This document shows positions 35,754 to 46,212 of a DNA stretch of 64,000 nucleotides, piece by piece. The stretch lies in contig CAVZAT010000002.1 of assembly GCA_963773335.1 (NCBI GenBank), forward strand, positions 744,001 to 808,000. Direction: 5' to 3'. The position numbers and the translations under genes were made by a program. The notes under the pieces were generated by a model. The model saw only the letters and a list, made by a program, of their open reading frames with translations, was not told where the DNA came from and made no database searches. The DNA is from UBA4742 sp963773335 (GTDB lineage: Bacteria; Actinomycetota; Acidimicrobiia; Acidimicrobiales; Acidimicrobilacustridaceae). The number at the start of each line of letters is the position of its first letter. Position 1 is the first letter of the stretch.

Positions 35754-37040
35754 GTGCGCAAGTACCTCCTGTTGACCCTGGTCGCGGCGTTGCTGTTGGC
35801 CGCGTGCAAGTCCACCAGCAACTCGGCGTCGACCACGGCGTCGACGGGGACCACCGTGGCCGCGGCGCACGACACCCGGGCGCCGGGGGTGACCGCCACC
35901 AGCATCAAGGTGGGGATCGTGTGGGTGGACCTGTCGTCGCTGGTGAGCATCCTGCACATCAACCAGGGCAGCTTCCCCAAGGCGTACCAGGCCATCGTGG
36001 ACGACATCAACGCCAAGGGCGGCATCCACGGACGCAAGCTCGACGCCACCATGGTCGGAGTGAACCCGACCAGCCAGTCGGGGGCCGATCAGGCGTGCAC
36101 GAAGCTGACCCAGGACGACAAGGTGTTCGTGGCCGTCGGGTTCTTCCTGGCCGACAACGTCCTGTGCTACGTGAACACCAACGCCACCGCCACCATCGGC
36201 GGGGCCCAGACCCCGGCTCGTCTGGCCCAGGCCAAGGCGCCCTGGTACAGCACCGATGCCGGTGAGAACCTCGAGATCAACGTGGTCAAGACCCTGGCCA
36301 AGCAGGGCAAGCTCAACGGCAAGCTCGCCCTGTTGGCCAGCGCCGCCGATCAAGACCTGCTCAACAACAAGATCAAGCCGGCGCTGGCTGCGGCCGGCAT
36401 CAAACCGATCACCTCGGTCATCATGGATGCACCGATCAGTGACACCACCGCCACCATGTCGCAGGCCGAGACGCTCTCCGAGCGGCTCAAGGCCGACGGG
36501 GCGGACAAGCTGTTGGTGGTGGGCGAGTCGGCGCCGGGTTCGTATCTCCAGGGCTTGGCCAAGACCGACTACCGCCCGCAGCTGATCTTCAGCGACCTGA
36601 ACGCGCTGGCGGCCTTCACCGGCAACAAGGGCAACGACCTCTCCGTGCTGAAGGGTTCGATCACCGGTGGGCCCTTCGGTCCCAACGACGCTCGCCTGGC
36701 CCTGGGTGGTCCCACCAAGGCGTGCATGGATGTCGAGCGCAAGGCCGGGCTGGTGATCAACCCGTCCTCGACGGTGGCCCAGGACCAGCCCGATCAGTTC
36801 GTGTCGTCGGCGCTGGCCTGCCAGCAGATGGCGCTGCTCACCGCCATCCTCCAGAAGGCCGGACCCACCCTCAACTACGGGACCTTCGCCGCCGCCGGCA
36901 ACTCGCTGGGCAAGATCGTGCTGCCCACCTTCCCCGACGCCTGGAGCTTCGGCGCCCCGCCCAACGCGGACGGCAACCCGAAGGTGTACTTCTTCCAGTG
37001 GAACCCGACGACCGACCAGTACGACATCCTCAAGGGCTGA
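35754..37040 (+). CDS. ABC solute-binding lipoprotein, branched-chain amino acid type
   Basis: Secreted lipoprotein of 428 residues. VRKYLLLTLVAALLLAAC is a short signal ending in a lipobox with Cys18, followed by a Ser/Thr linker. The Peripla_BP_6 fold shows KVGIVWVDLSSLVSILHIN, DDINAKGGIHGRKLDATMVG and VNPTSQSGADQACTKL. GTG 35754 has an AGAGGGG ribosome site 7 bases upstream; the longer open frame lacks a signal peptide. No permease or ATPase gene is adjacent, so it is an orphan subunit or a sensor-type binding protein. Ligands may be organic acids, aromatics or amides. Confidence 0.92.
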   Translation: MRKYLLLTLVAALLLAACKSTSNSASTTASTGTTVAAAHDTRAPGVTATSIKVGIVWVDLSSLVSILHINQGSFPKAYQAIVDDINAKGGIHGRKLDATMVGVNPTSQSGADQACTKLTQDDKVFVAVGFFLADNVLCYVNTNATATIGGAQTPARLAQAKAPWYSTDAGENLEINVVKTLAKQGKLNGKLALLASAADQDLLNNKIKPALAAAGIKPITSVIMDAPISDTTATMSQAETLSERLKADGADKLLVVGESAPGSYLQGLAKTDYRPQLIFSDLNALAAFTGNKGNDLSVLKGSITGGPFGPNDARLALGGPTKACMDVERKAGLVINPSSTVAQDQPDQFVSSALACQQMALLTAILQKAGPTLNYGTFAAAGNSLGKIVLPTFPDAWSFGAPPNADGNPKVYFFQWNPTTDQYDILKG

Positions 37041-37114
37041 CACCGGCAACTTCTAGCGATACCTGGAGGAACCAGCCCGCCCGCCGCTAGCCGAGTGGAG
37101 GGCGCTGTGGACCG

Positions 37115-37849
37115 TCAGTGGGCATCGAGGAACGGGGTGATCATGGCCAAGAGCGCGCCGGTCCGGCGGGTCACACCCATATGGGTGGTGTCGGGGAGTA
37201 CGGCGAGTTGCGCGTCCGGCAGGAGCTCGAACAGCTCCACGACGTCGGGCAACGGTGAGAAGTCCCGGTCGCCGAAGATCAGCAGGGTCGGCACCTCCAG
37301 CGATCGCAGCTCGTCGGTCCAGCCCGGGAACTCGTGCACCGACGCCGACGTCTTGGCCGCGAACTCGTCGAAGTGCGCGGGATCGGGAGCGACCGCGTCG
37401 TAGCTGTCACGCATGGCCTGGAAGTCAGCTGACGTCGGCATGCGCTCGTCGTCGAGCGGCGCGCTTTCGCGGCCCGGCGGGCGGTGAGCATCGGCCGAGG
37501 CCACGATCAGTTTGCCCACCCGGTCGGGCGCGCCCACCGCCACCGCGTACGCGACCAGGCCTCCGAGGCTGAAGCCGAACAGATCGGCCTCGGCGATCCC
37601 CAGGTGGTCGAGCAGCGCCACCACGTCACCGCCCAGCGCCTCGATGGTCACCGGTCGGTCGGTGTCGGCCGTGTGCCCGTGGCCCTGTAGCTCCACCGCG
37701 ATCACCTGCCTGTTGGCGGCGAGAGGCTCGAGCAGCGGCCCGAAGCTCAGGTCGATGGTCATGAGGCCACCGTGCAACAGGACGAGTGGCCGGCCGGAGC
37801 CGTGCCGCTCGTAGTAGAGGTGCAGACCGTTCACCGGTGCGTAGGCCAT
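37115..37849 (-). CDS. alpha/beta hydrolase
   Basis: Hydrolase of 244 residues starting MAYAPVNGLHLYYERHGSGR. PLVLLHGGLM is the oxyanion loop, GFSLGG has the nucleophile Ser94, IFGDRDFSP the aspartate, and LPDTTHMGVTRR the histidine. It begins 33 bases after the sulfatase end on the same strand and may be the last gene of the xylose/sulfatase operon. Esterase activity is likely; removing acyl groups from sugars would fit, but this is inference. Confidence 0.9.
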   Translation of the reverse strand: MAYAPVNGLHLYYERHGSGRPLVLLHGGLMTIDLSFGPLLEPLAANRQVIAVELQGHGHTADTDRPVTIEALGGDVVALLDHLGIAEADLFGFSLGGLVAYAVAVGAPDRVGKLIVASADAHRPPGRESAPLDDERMPTSADFQAMRDSYDAVAPDPAHFDEFAAKTSASVHEFPGWTDELRSLEVPTLLIFGDRDFSPLPDVVELFELLPDAQLAVLPDTTHMGVTRRTGALLAMITPFLDAH

Positions 37850-37882
37850 GGCCCGTAAGACTCTAGGCAGCCACGACTCGGG

Positions 37883-39479
37883 TCAGGCGAGTTGGAGTCG
37901 TTCGTGCAGCTCGGGCGGTGCGCCGATGCGGTGGAGCTCCTCGGCCAGCGCGGCGGCAAGCTTCGCGCTCGTCTGGATCCGTCGGGGTCGACCCCGCCGA
38001 GTCGGTGCCCGAGGTCGTACCGGCGCGGTTCTCGAGCTCGTCGGGGTCGACGGCGGTGTCGAAGAGCAGCGATCGTCCGGGCGGGTCGGCACCGGCCCAG
38101 AACGGGAGTCGATCACCGGGTGCGAAGGGCTGGCGGATGACGGGTACGTCGGTGCCGGCCATGGTCTCGAGGGTGGCTCGTCGATCGGGTCGGGGCAGTC
38201 GGACCTGGGGGTAGGCGGCGATCGGCATGGTCGACCACCGGTTCGACCACATCGAGAGCGGGAAGTTGGTCTCCCCACAGCCGCGCAGGTAGCGCCGGCG
38301 GCCGTCGGTGATGCCCACCTCGCGGCCCCAGTACCCGAACAGGGCCAGCTCGCGCACCGAGCCGGCCGTGCCCTCGATCAGCGGAACCAGCGACGTGCCG
38401 TGGGTGGGATGGTCGACGGTCGCATCGAACACATCGGCGATGGTGGCGTGCAGATCGACCGAGGAGGTGAGCGCGTCGATGTCGCGTGGGGCCTGGCCCG
38501 GCCAGCGCACCAGCAGCGGGATGCGGCCCATCTGGCTGTAGATGGGCACGCCGGGCTTGCCGAACAGGTCGTGCTCGCCCAGGTAGTGGCCGTGATCGGT
38601 GCACAGGATCACAGCCGTCGATCCGTCGAGGCCGGTCTCGGTCAAGGCATCGAGGAGGCGGCCCAGCCAGTGGTCGATGAAGGTCAGCTTCGAACCGTAG
38701 TTGGCCCGGATGTGGCGGGCGGTGCGCTCGTCGAGATGTCCGCCGGCCACCGCGTCCACCAGGTACGGCGGCCAGATCTCGATGGGGTGGTCCCAGTCCG
38801 GGTCGTACATGGACGTGAACGGAGCCGGCGTGTCGAACGGTTCGTGGGGATCGAACTCGTCGACCATCAGGAAGAACCGCTCGTGGGCCGGGGCCTCCTG
38901 GCGGATCCAGCGGGCCGCCTGCGCCATCGTGCGAGGCCCCGGGAAGTCCTCCTCGGAGCGGAACCAGGTGCGGGACCGGTCATACGCGTGCTCGTGAGTC
39001 GATCGAGCGGCTCGGGCGATGCTGGGTGTGCCCACCCACGACGGGTCAACGCACGTGCGCCACGGATCGCTCTCGTGGCCTCGCTCGTAGGCCCACGCCC
39101 CGAAGTCGGTGTGGTAGTTCTCGCCGCCCACCTCGAACAGGTGGGGGTGGTCCGACACCAGCACGGTGGTCACGCCTCGGGCCCGAAGTGAGCGGGTGAT
39201 GGCGTCCTCCCAAACCTCGATCGAACCCCACGGACGCCAGGGGAAGTCGAGGGCGCCGACCAGGATGTCGTGGCGGGCCGGCATGCAGGGCAGCGATCCG
39301 ACGTGGTGGCGGGTGAAGCGCAGCGACTGCTTGGCGAACCTGGCGATGGTGGGCGTGGCGAACTCGTCGCCGCCATAGGCCTCGAGCAGGTGGCGGTTCA
39401 GGCTGTCCAGCAGCACCACGACCAGGTTGTCGGGCCGGCCGCCCGGCGACGCCGCGCCGTCACCGCGGGATGGGGTCAT
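37883..39479 (-). pseudogene. formylglycine-type sulfatase, C-terminal frame shift
   Basis: Type I sulfatase. The metal aspartate is in NLVVVLLDSLNRHLLEAYGG, the modified-cysteine motif CxPxR is present as SLPCMPARHDIL, and ICTDHGHYLGEHDLFGKPG holds later metal ligands. Activity needs a formylglycine-generating enzyme, not seen here. The frame is open to 37863, but near 37975 a one-base shift gives the better C-terminus KLAAALAEELHRIGAPPELH and a stop at 37883. Only the last 30 residues are affected, so the protein could still work. Its ATG overlaps the xylB stop (ATGA), tying it to the xylose operon. Confidence 0.85.
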
Positions 39480-40940
39480 CGTCCGAAGCTAGCCCGCTCG
39501 TGAGGTGGTGGGCCGGGTGGTGGATCCCGCGGCCAGGGCGTCACCTGCTGCGCGTACGCGTCGCGGATGGCGGCGGCGTCGACCACCGGGTCCGGCTCCA
39601 CCATGGTGGTGGGCAGCGGCCAGCTCGTGGCGATGGCGTCGAAGTCGCGGCCGGTGACCACGGCGGCGGCCTGGACCGCGGCACCGCGGGCGACGAGCTC
39701 GTCGGCCTCGGGGACGAGCACGGGCCGGCCGCTGAGGTCAGCCACGATCTGGCGGTAGGCACGGCTTCGGGCCCCGCCGCCGATGAGCAGCACGCGCCCC
39801 CGGGTGGTGGCGGGCTCCCAGCGAGCGAGCTCGTCGGCCCCGGCGAGCAGGTTGCAGACCACTCCCTCGTAGGCGGCCCGAGCCAGGGCGCCGCGGGTCA
39901 CGTCCGAGCGGATGCCGGCCAGAGGTGCCCGAGGCGTTCGGCCGGTTCGGGGTGCGCTCGCCGTCGAGGTGGGGGACGAGGACGAGACCGCCCGCCCCGG
40001 CCGGCTCGGCGACGGCCAGCTCGTCCAGCTCGCGAGCGTCGATGCCGAGCAGCCGAGCGACGGCGTCGGTGACCTTCGTGGCATTGAGCGTGCAGACCAG
40101 TGGCAGGTACCGGCCGGTGGCATCCGCGAAGCCGGCCACGTGGCCCGAGCCGTCTGCCGTCGGACCGGAGGCGACGCAGAAGGCGGTGCCGCTGGTACCG
40201 AGGCTGAGCGCGAGGTCGCCGGGTCGCAGGCCGAGCCCGAGGGCGGCGGCCATGTTGTCGCCCGTGCCGGGGCCGACCACCATGCCCTTCCACTCGCCGG
40301 CCGGTTCGGTCGGGCCCAGGACCTGGGGCAGCATGCGGTCCCAGGGTCGGGCGTCGTCCACCAGGCCGAGGAGGTCGTAGCGGTAGCGGCCCTCGCGGGG
40401 AGACCACCAGCCGGTACCCGAGGCGTCGCCGCGATCGGTGGTGGCCCTGCCGGTCAGCTCGCAGGTCAACCAGTCGTGGGGCAGCAGGACGCGCGCCACG
40501 CGACGGAACACATCGGGTTCGCAGCGTCGCAACCAGCGCAGCTTGGTGATCGTGAAGCTGGCGACGGGCACGCTGCCGCAGGCCTCGGCCCACTGGTCGG
40601 CACCGAGCTGAGCCACCAGCACGTCCGCGTCACCTGCCGATTCGGTGTCGTTCCACAGCTTCGCCGGGCGCAGGACCTCTCCGCCGTCGCCCACCACGAC
40701 GAGTCCGTGTTGCTGGCCGGCGATGGCGATGGCCGACGGGCGGTTGGACCCGAGGACGCCGGCGTCGGAGCAGGCGGCTTCGAAGGCGCCCCACCAGTCC
40801 CGGGGGTGCTGTTCGCTGCGGGGCGGGTTGGTCGACCGGTGCGGGGCGCTGGCGGTGGCCACGAGCTCACCCGTGTCGACGTCGCGGACCTCCACCTTGC
40901 ACGACGAGGTCGATGAGTCGACCCCGGCCACGAGCGGCAT
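39476..40940 (-). pseudogene. xylB: xylulokinase with one frame shift
   Basis: FGGY-family sugar kinase, about 488 residues, converting D-xylulose to xylulose 5-phosphate. Visible: LVAGVDSSTSSCKVEV (first phosphate motif), AIAGQQHGLVVVG, LWNDTESAGDA, LALSLGTSGTAFCVASG, and in the second frame RVLLIGGGARSRAYRQIVAD. One extra base near 39922-39926 breaks the frame between RPNASGT and LAGIRSDVTRGALARAA. The total of 1465 bases is one over a multiple of three. Its ATG shares one base with the xylA stop (TGATG). Assignment as xylulokinase rests on both motifs and the xylA neighbour. Confidence 0.88.
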
Positions 40941-42088
40941 CAGCGAACGCCGAGCAGCAGCTCCGTGACCAGCTGGTCGAGCCGCTCGTGGCCGTAGCTC
41001 GCCGCAGCCAGCTCGACTTCGTCGGTCGCCGCCGAACGAACCATGGCCAGCGGCCCCGTGGCCTCGGCGAGCTGATCGACCTTGGCCGTGCGCAACGCGT
41101 CCTGGATCTCCGGGTCGTGGCGCATGCGCTCGGCCTTGTCCTTGAGGATCAGGTATGTGCGCATGCACCCGGCGGCGAAGTCCCACACACCCTCTCCCAC
41201 CTCGGTGCGGTAGGGGTGGGCGTCGAAGTGGCGCATCCCGTCCCAGGCGGACTCCTCGAGCAGGCGCACGAGGTAGAAGGCGTCGCGGATCCCCTCGGAG
41301 CCGAAGCGGAAGTCCTGATCGAACTTGCCGATCCGCTGCGCGTTGAGGTCGATGTGGAAGAGCTTGCCCTGCCAGAGCGCCTGAGCGACCCCGTGGGTGA
41401 AGTTGAGCCCGGACATGGTCTCGTGCGCGAACTCGGGGTTCAGCCCGACCATGTGGGGCCACTCGAGCTCAGCGATGAAGGCCAGGGCGTGGCCGACAGT
41501 GGGCAGGAAGATGTCACCGCGGGGTTCGTTGGGTTTGGGTTCGAGCGCGATGCGCAGCGGGTAGCCGCGCTCACGGATGTGCTCGCAGCACAGGTCGATC
41601 GCCTCCTTGTAGCGGTCGAGCGCGAGCGCCACGTCCTTGGCGGCGTCGGCCTCGACGCCTTCGCGGCCTCCCCACATGACGAACACCTCTGCGCCCAGCT
41701 CGGCGCCGAGATCGATTGCGTCCAGGGCCTTGCGAACCGCGAAGCGTCGGACGCGAGGATCGTTGGCCGTGAACGCACCTTCTTTGAACACGGGCCTGGA
41801 GAACAGGTTGGTCGTGGCCATCGGGACCTTCATGCCGGTCTCGTCCAAGGCGGCACGGAACCGCTTGAGGATGGCCTCGCGCGCCGCCGGTGCGGACGCG
41901 TAGGGGATCAGGTCGTCGTCGTGGAAGTTCACACCGTAGGCGCCCAGGTCGGCCAGACGCCGCACGGCTTCGACGGGGTCGAGTGGGGGGCGGACCTCGT
42001 GGCCGAACGGGTCACGGCCCGGGTTGCCCACGGTCCACAGGCCGAAGGTGAAGTGGTGTTCGGGTCGGGGGCGCAGGTCGGTGGTCAT
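40940..42088 (-). CDS. xylA: xylose isomerase
   Basis: Class I actinobacterial xylose isomerase of 382 residues, interconverting D-xylose and D-xylulose with two divalent metals. The catalytic base is in YGVNFHDDDLIP (His56, Asp59), EPKPNEPRGDIFLPTVGHAL has metal-binding glutamate, and LNPEFAHETMSGLNFTHGV and LFHIDLNAQ add the other ligands. The short N-terminus without the extra 50 residues of class II fits actinobacteria. It lies between the ROK repressor and xylB. Confidence 0.96.
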   Translation of the reverse strand: MTTDLRPRPEHHFTFGLWTVGNPGRDPFGHEVRPPLDPVEAVRRLADLGAYGVNFHDDDLIPYASAPAAREAILKRFRAALDETGMKVPMATTNLFSRPVFKEGAFTANDPRVRRFAVRKALDAIDLGAELGAEVFVMWGGREGVEADAAKDVALALDRYKEAIDLCCEHIRERGYPLRIALEPKPNEPRGDIFLPTVGHALAFIAELEWPHMVGLNPEFAHETMSGLNFTHGVAQALWQGKLFHIDLNAQRIGKFDQDFRFGSEGIRDAFYLVRLLEESAWDGMRHFDAHPYRTEVGEGVWDFAAGCMRTYLILKDKAERMRHDPEIQDALRTAKVDQLAEATGPLAMVRSAATDEVELAAASYGHERLDQLVTELLLGVR

Positions 42089-42104
42089 CGGTAGGTCTCC
42101 GGTG

Positions 42105-43229
42105 TCAGGCGGATCGCGTAGAGCCGCGGATCGGGACGAGCGTGGGGTCGGCGATGATGGTGTCGAGGGCGACGGCGGCCGCGCCGATGAGCCCGGCGTT
42201 CACGCCCAGCGTCGACGCCAGGACGGTGCAGGGGTGCCAGTCGGCGCCGAGCGTCGACGCCGCCAGCCGCTCGGCCACGTTCGCCGCGAACGTGGCCCCG
42301 AGCTCGGCGAAGGTCCCGCCCAGGACGATGGCCTCCGGGTCGAGCAGGTGCACCACGCTGCGCAGCGCGCTGGCCAGGGCCGCGGCGGCGGGCGCGTCGT
42401 CGGGAGCGTCGTCGGCGAGCCGGTTGCGGCCGGCGATGGTCTCGAGGCAACCGCGGGCCCCGCAGGTGCAGGGGCGCCCGGATGGATCGATGACGACGTG
42501 ACCGAGCTCGCCGCCGAAGCCGTGTGCGCCTCGGGCCAGCTGCCCGTCGGTGACGATGCCGGCGCCGATGCCGGTGCCCCCCGAGACGTAGACGAACGAC
42601 GACAGCCCCTGGGCCGTCCCGAACCGCAGCTCGGCCAGGGCACCGAGGTTCGCCTCGTTGTCGGCCGACACCTCGAGCTCCTCGGGTAGGCCCAGTCGGG
42701 TCGTCACCTGGGCCAGGTCGGCGTCGAACCAGTGGAGGTTGGGGGCAACGTGCAGCGTGCCGGCCTCGGCATCCACCAAGCCGGGCAGGGCCATGGTGGC
42801 ACCGACCACGTCGATGCCCACCGCCGTGGCGTCGGCCATCACCGCGGTGGCCACCTTGCGGAGTCGGGCGATCACCCGTCCGGTCGACAGGTCTCGGTTG
42901 TCGCCATCGCGCCGATGAAGCGAGCGGACGGCCCCGGAGAGGTCGACCAGGCAGGCGGCCACGTGATCGGCATCGATCTGCAGGCCCAGGGCTCCGACCC
43001 GGTCCCCGCTGGCCGCGACCGCCGTGGCCGGTCGTCCGACCGCACCGTCCCGGGGCGTGTCGAGCTCGGCGACGAGCTCGCGGTCGAGCAGGTCGGCGAC
43101 GAGCGTCGACGTCGTGGCCTTCGTCAAGCCGAGCTCGTTGGCCAGCGCGGCCCGTGAGCGAGGTCCGCGCTCGACGAGGTGCTCCAGGACGAGGGAGAGG
43201 TGGTGGCGACGAACGTCACGGATGTCCAT
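42105..43229 (-). CDS. ROK-family repressor, XylR-like
   Basis: ROK protein of 374 residues with an N-terminal winged helix (LEHLVERGPRSRAALANELG, LTKATTSTLVADLLDRELVA) and a sugar-kinase-like domain: VYVSGGTGIGAGIV, HGFGGELGHVVIDPSG and the zinc motif CTCGARGCLETIAG. Its position between the glycosidase and xylA makes it the likely xylose-responsive repressor of this operon. I chose ATG 43229 (MDIRDVRRHHLSLVLEHL), 20 bases after the glycosidase stop. The probable operator is at 45478-45498. Confidence 0.9.
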   Translation of the reverse strand: MDIRDVRRHHLSLVLEHLVERGPRSRAALANELGLTKATTSTLVADLLDRELVAELDTPRDGAVGRPATAVAASGDRVGALGLQIDADHVAACLVDLSGAVRSLHRRDGDNRDLSTGRVIARLRKVATAVMADATAVGIDVVGATMALPGLVDAEAGTLHVAPNLHWFDADLAQVTTRLGLPEELEVSADNEANLGALAELRFGTAQGLSSFVYVSGGTGIGAGIVTDGQLARGAHGFGGELGHVVIDPSGRPCTCGARGCLETIAGRNRLADDAPDDAPAAAALASALRSVVHLLDPEAIVLGGTFAELGATFAANVAERLAASTLGADWHPCTVLASTLGVNAGLIGAAAVALDTIIADPTLVPIRGSTRSA

Positions 43230-43249
43230 GGCTGTGGCCGGCCGGCGGC

Positions 43250-45475
43250 TCACGGCAGGAGTGACAGATGGACGGCGACGGGATCGTGGGCGTGTGCGCC
43301 AACCTCGAGGGTCACCTGGTCGGCGTCGGGCACGATTCGTTCGCGCCGGACGGGGTCCCATTCGGCCAGGGCGTCGAGCGACACGTCGACGTCGATCGTG
43401 GTCATCGCGCCGGCGGCGAGATCGGCCACCGCGAACCCGGTGAGGAGCAGTTCGCCGGCGTAGGCCCCGATTCGTGAGCGGCCGTAGACCTGCACGACGT
43501 GGTGGCCGTCACGGGCGCCCGTGTTGCGCACCGACACCCGCAGGCCGCGCCGCGTGTTGGAGCACCTCGACGACGTCGGCGGACTCGATGGCAAAGGTGG
43601 TGTACGACAAGCCGAAGCCCTGCGGATATGCGGCCGGCACGCCCAGGCGGTCGAGCAGGCGTTGGCCGTGGAACCGGTCGTAGGCGATCGAGGTGGCGGC
43701 GGGGTCGAAGAAGGGGAGGTGATCCTCCGAGATCGGCACCGAGAACGGCAGCCGGCCCGACGGGTTGTGCCGGCCCGAGAGCACATCGGCGAGGGCGTGG
43801 CCGCCTTCCATGCCGGCGTACCACATGACTACCACCGCCGGGACCTCCCGGCGCCATCGCTCGGTCAGCACGGCACCGGCGGCGACGATCGACACCACCG
43901 TGCGCGGATTCGCAGCGGCCACGGCGGCGATGATCTCCTCGTCGACTTGTCGCAGGCGCGAGCGACGACCGGTCACCTCCCATCCCGGTGGTCATGATCG
44001 GTGAGCGGTCGCGGTGGGAGTCCTGAGGATGGTGGTCCGATGATGCGGGTCGTTCGGGCATCGGTGGGAACAGGGCCAGCAACTCCGGGCGCATCATCGT
44101 GTCCATGCCGACGTACTCGCCTTCGTCCTCCGCGGTGAAGCCGGCCACCACGATGGCGACGTCCGCCGTGCGAGCTGCCTCCGCGGCGGCGGAGGGGTCG
44201 TCTTGGGTGACGACGATGATCGTCGCGTCGGGCCAGCTGGCGCGGATCCCGTCCAGCGGGGTGACGCGGCTGGGAGCGCGGACATCGGACGACCCGTGGT
44301 CGCCCATGTTGGCGTCATCGGCCAGCCGGCCGATGACGGCGATCGTGGCCGGGTCCGCCGCCAGTGGGAGCATCGGCACCCCCTCGACCGGTTCGTTGCG
44401 CAGCAGCACCATCGATCGCACGGCCGCCTCCCGGGCCAGGGCCCGGTGCTCGTCGCAGGCCATGACGTCGCGGGGCACCTCGTCTCCGTCGCGGCCGGCG
44501 TAGGAGCGAAGCTGGGTGGCCAGGATCCGCACGCCTGAACGTTCGACGGCGCCCCAGGACGTTTCGCCGGCCTCGATCTGGTAGCGCAGGTGGGTGGCGC
44601 GCTGCTGGGCGAACGGTTCCTCGAGATCCATGCCCGCCTCCAGCGCGGCGGCGCCATCGCGCATGCCCCACACGAAGTCGGTGGCGGTGATCCCGTCCCA
44701 GCCCCAGAGGTCGCGGAGGACCTCGGTGAGTAGGTAGCGGTTCTGGCCGGCCCACTCGCCGTTCACCGAGTTGTACGAGGCCATGACCGCGCTGGCACCG
44801 GCATCGAGCGCTCGGTGGAAGTGGGGCAGGTAGACGTCGTGCAGCGTCGCCTCGTCCACCTGCACGTCGACGGTGAAGCGAGCGTTCTCCATGCTGTTGA
44901 GCGCGTAGTGCTTCACGCACGCCATCACGTAGCGCTCGGTGCCACGCACCAGCGCCGCGCCCATCTCGCCCAGAAGGTGGGGGTCGTCCCCATAGGTCTC
45001 CTGCGCCCGCCCCCAGGCCGGATGGCGAGGCAGGTTGATGCACACGCCCCCGAAGAAGTTCCCGTCCACGGCGCGGATCTCCCGGCCGATCGCCTCGCCG
45101 ATCCGCTCCTCGAGCACGACGTCCCACGTGGCGCCCCTGGCCATGGTCACCGGGAAGGCCGTGCCCTGCCCGGCCACGCATCCCCGGGGCCCGTCGACGA
45201 ACCGGGTTCCGGGGATCCCCGAGCCGGGCCACCTCGCCGTGCACGTACGGATGCCGGTTGTAGCCCTCCCGGCCCGACATCGCCTCCAGGCCGGACCAGA
45301 ACGGTGTGTCTCCGTCCAGCAGCCCGAGACGTTCGTCCTCGTCGAGCTGGTCGTACATGACCCGGGCCAGGTCGTGGGCGTCCACGCCGTCCCGGACGGC
45401 CATCACGGCCCGATCGAATGTCCCCGGATCCCAGCGCTCGCCGCGCCGGTCGGAGGCTCCGTCCGACTGTGCCAC
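43250..45475 (-). pseudogene. GH3 glycosidase (beta-glucosidase/beta-xylosidase), three frame shifts
   Basis: Family 3 glycoside hydrolase, about 741 residues when repaired. Visible: FGGVCINLPRHPAWGRAQET, VMACVKHYALNSMENARF, GITATDFVWGMRDG with the presumed nucleophile aspartate, then the second domain VVMWYAGMEGGHALADVLSG and FGLSYTTFAIESADV, and a fibronectin-III-like end VVQVYGRSRIGAYAGELLL. Shifts occur at the GGGG run near 45217-45220, near 43960-44050 and near 43545-43556; the sum restores the frame. The start may be GTG 45475, overlapping an operator, or ATG 45403. It heads the xylose operon, so beta-xylosidase is the likely role. Confidence 0.83.
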
Positions 45476-45477
45476 AA

Positions 45478-45498
45478 TTAGTACAGTAGATGAACTAA
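45478..45498. promoter_or_regulatory. candidate ROK/XylR operator at the xylose operon promoter
   Basis: On the minus strand the site reads TTAGTTCATC...GTACTAA, with TTAGT/ACTAA inverted ends 21 bases apart. Known firmicute XylR operators begin TTAGT and end ACTAA, so the ends agree. TACTAAT may also be the -10 hexamer, so repressor binding would block transcription. It lies 3 bases from GTG 45475. Confidence 0.55.
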
Positions 45499-45608
45499 CC
45501 AGGGGACGCAACGCGAGACTCACGACCTGCATGCATGGTCGAGGTGATGTGAGGGCAGGTACCTGGGTCGACGAGTGTTCCTCGCGCTCGACGTCAGGAG
45601 GTTGGCCC

Positions 45609-46049
45609 ATGAACCTGATCGACCCGAGTGGCGGCCAAGGCGCCCTGCTCGACGCGCTGGTGGCCAACGCGCACAACCGGTTCACCGACCTGCTCCGCGA
45701 AGCCGGCCGCTCGTCACCCGGTCCCGGGGCGGCCGACGAGATCGAGCGTCAGCTCGACCACGAGCTGCGGGCCCACCTCGATACGGGGGCTCGCGTGCTG
45801 GGTCCGGATCTGACCGGCTCGGAGCTCGGCCAGCTCCGCGAGGATCGTGACGCGATGCTGGCCGCGCTGCTCCGCTACCAGGAGCGCCACGACGTGGCCT
45901 CGATGCGCCTCTTGTTCAAACGGTTCTGCGAACACATCGAACTCGAGGAGCTGTCCCTGCTCAGCTCGGTGGGCGACCGGGTGGGTGACAGGCACCTGGT
46001 CGCGCTCGGCTTCCGCTACGCCGAGGTCGCCGACACCCGACTCGACTAG
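45609..46049 (+). CDS. hemerythrin-like helical protein
   Basis: Protein of 146 residues starting MNLIDPSGGQGALLDALVAN with AGGAGG 7 bases upstream of ATG 45609. The pattern ANAHNRFTDLL, LDHELRAHLDTGARV, YQERHDV and FCEHIELEELSLL resembles the spaced histidine/glutamate ligands of HHE four-helix bundles, but the match is weak. No membrane segment is present. It is divergent from the GH3 gene and shares its promoter gap. Function unknown. Confidence 0.65.
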   Translation: MNLIDPSGGQGALLDALVANAHNRFTDLLREAGRSSPGPGAADEIERQLDHELRAHLDTGARVLGPDLTGSELGQLREDRDAMLAALLRYQERHDVASMRLLFKRFCEHIELEELSLLSSVGDRVGDRHLVALGFRYAEVADTRLD

Positions 46050-46212
46050 GCGGGTGACCGCCGCCTCGGGCGGTATGGAGGGAGCGGGACGCGCCGTGTA
46101 GATTGCTGCGTCCCCTCTGCCCGCGATCTGGGGCCACGCGGGGATGGCACGCCCGTGCCTGGTGGCACGACGGCCGGTTCCAAGTCCAGTGAGTCACCGT
46201 GATGGAAGTGCG

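Noticed and set aside
46057..46074. Hairpin ACCGCC/GGCGGT as terminator after the hemerythrin-like gene
   Set aside because: A 6-bp GC stem of this kind occurs often by chance here and no T-tract follows.
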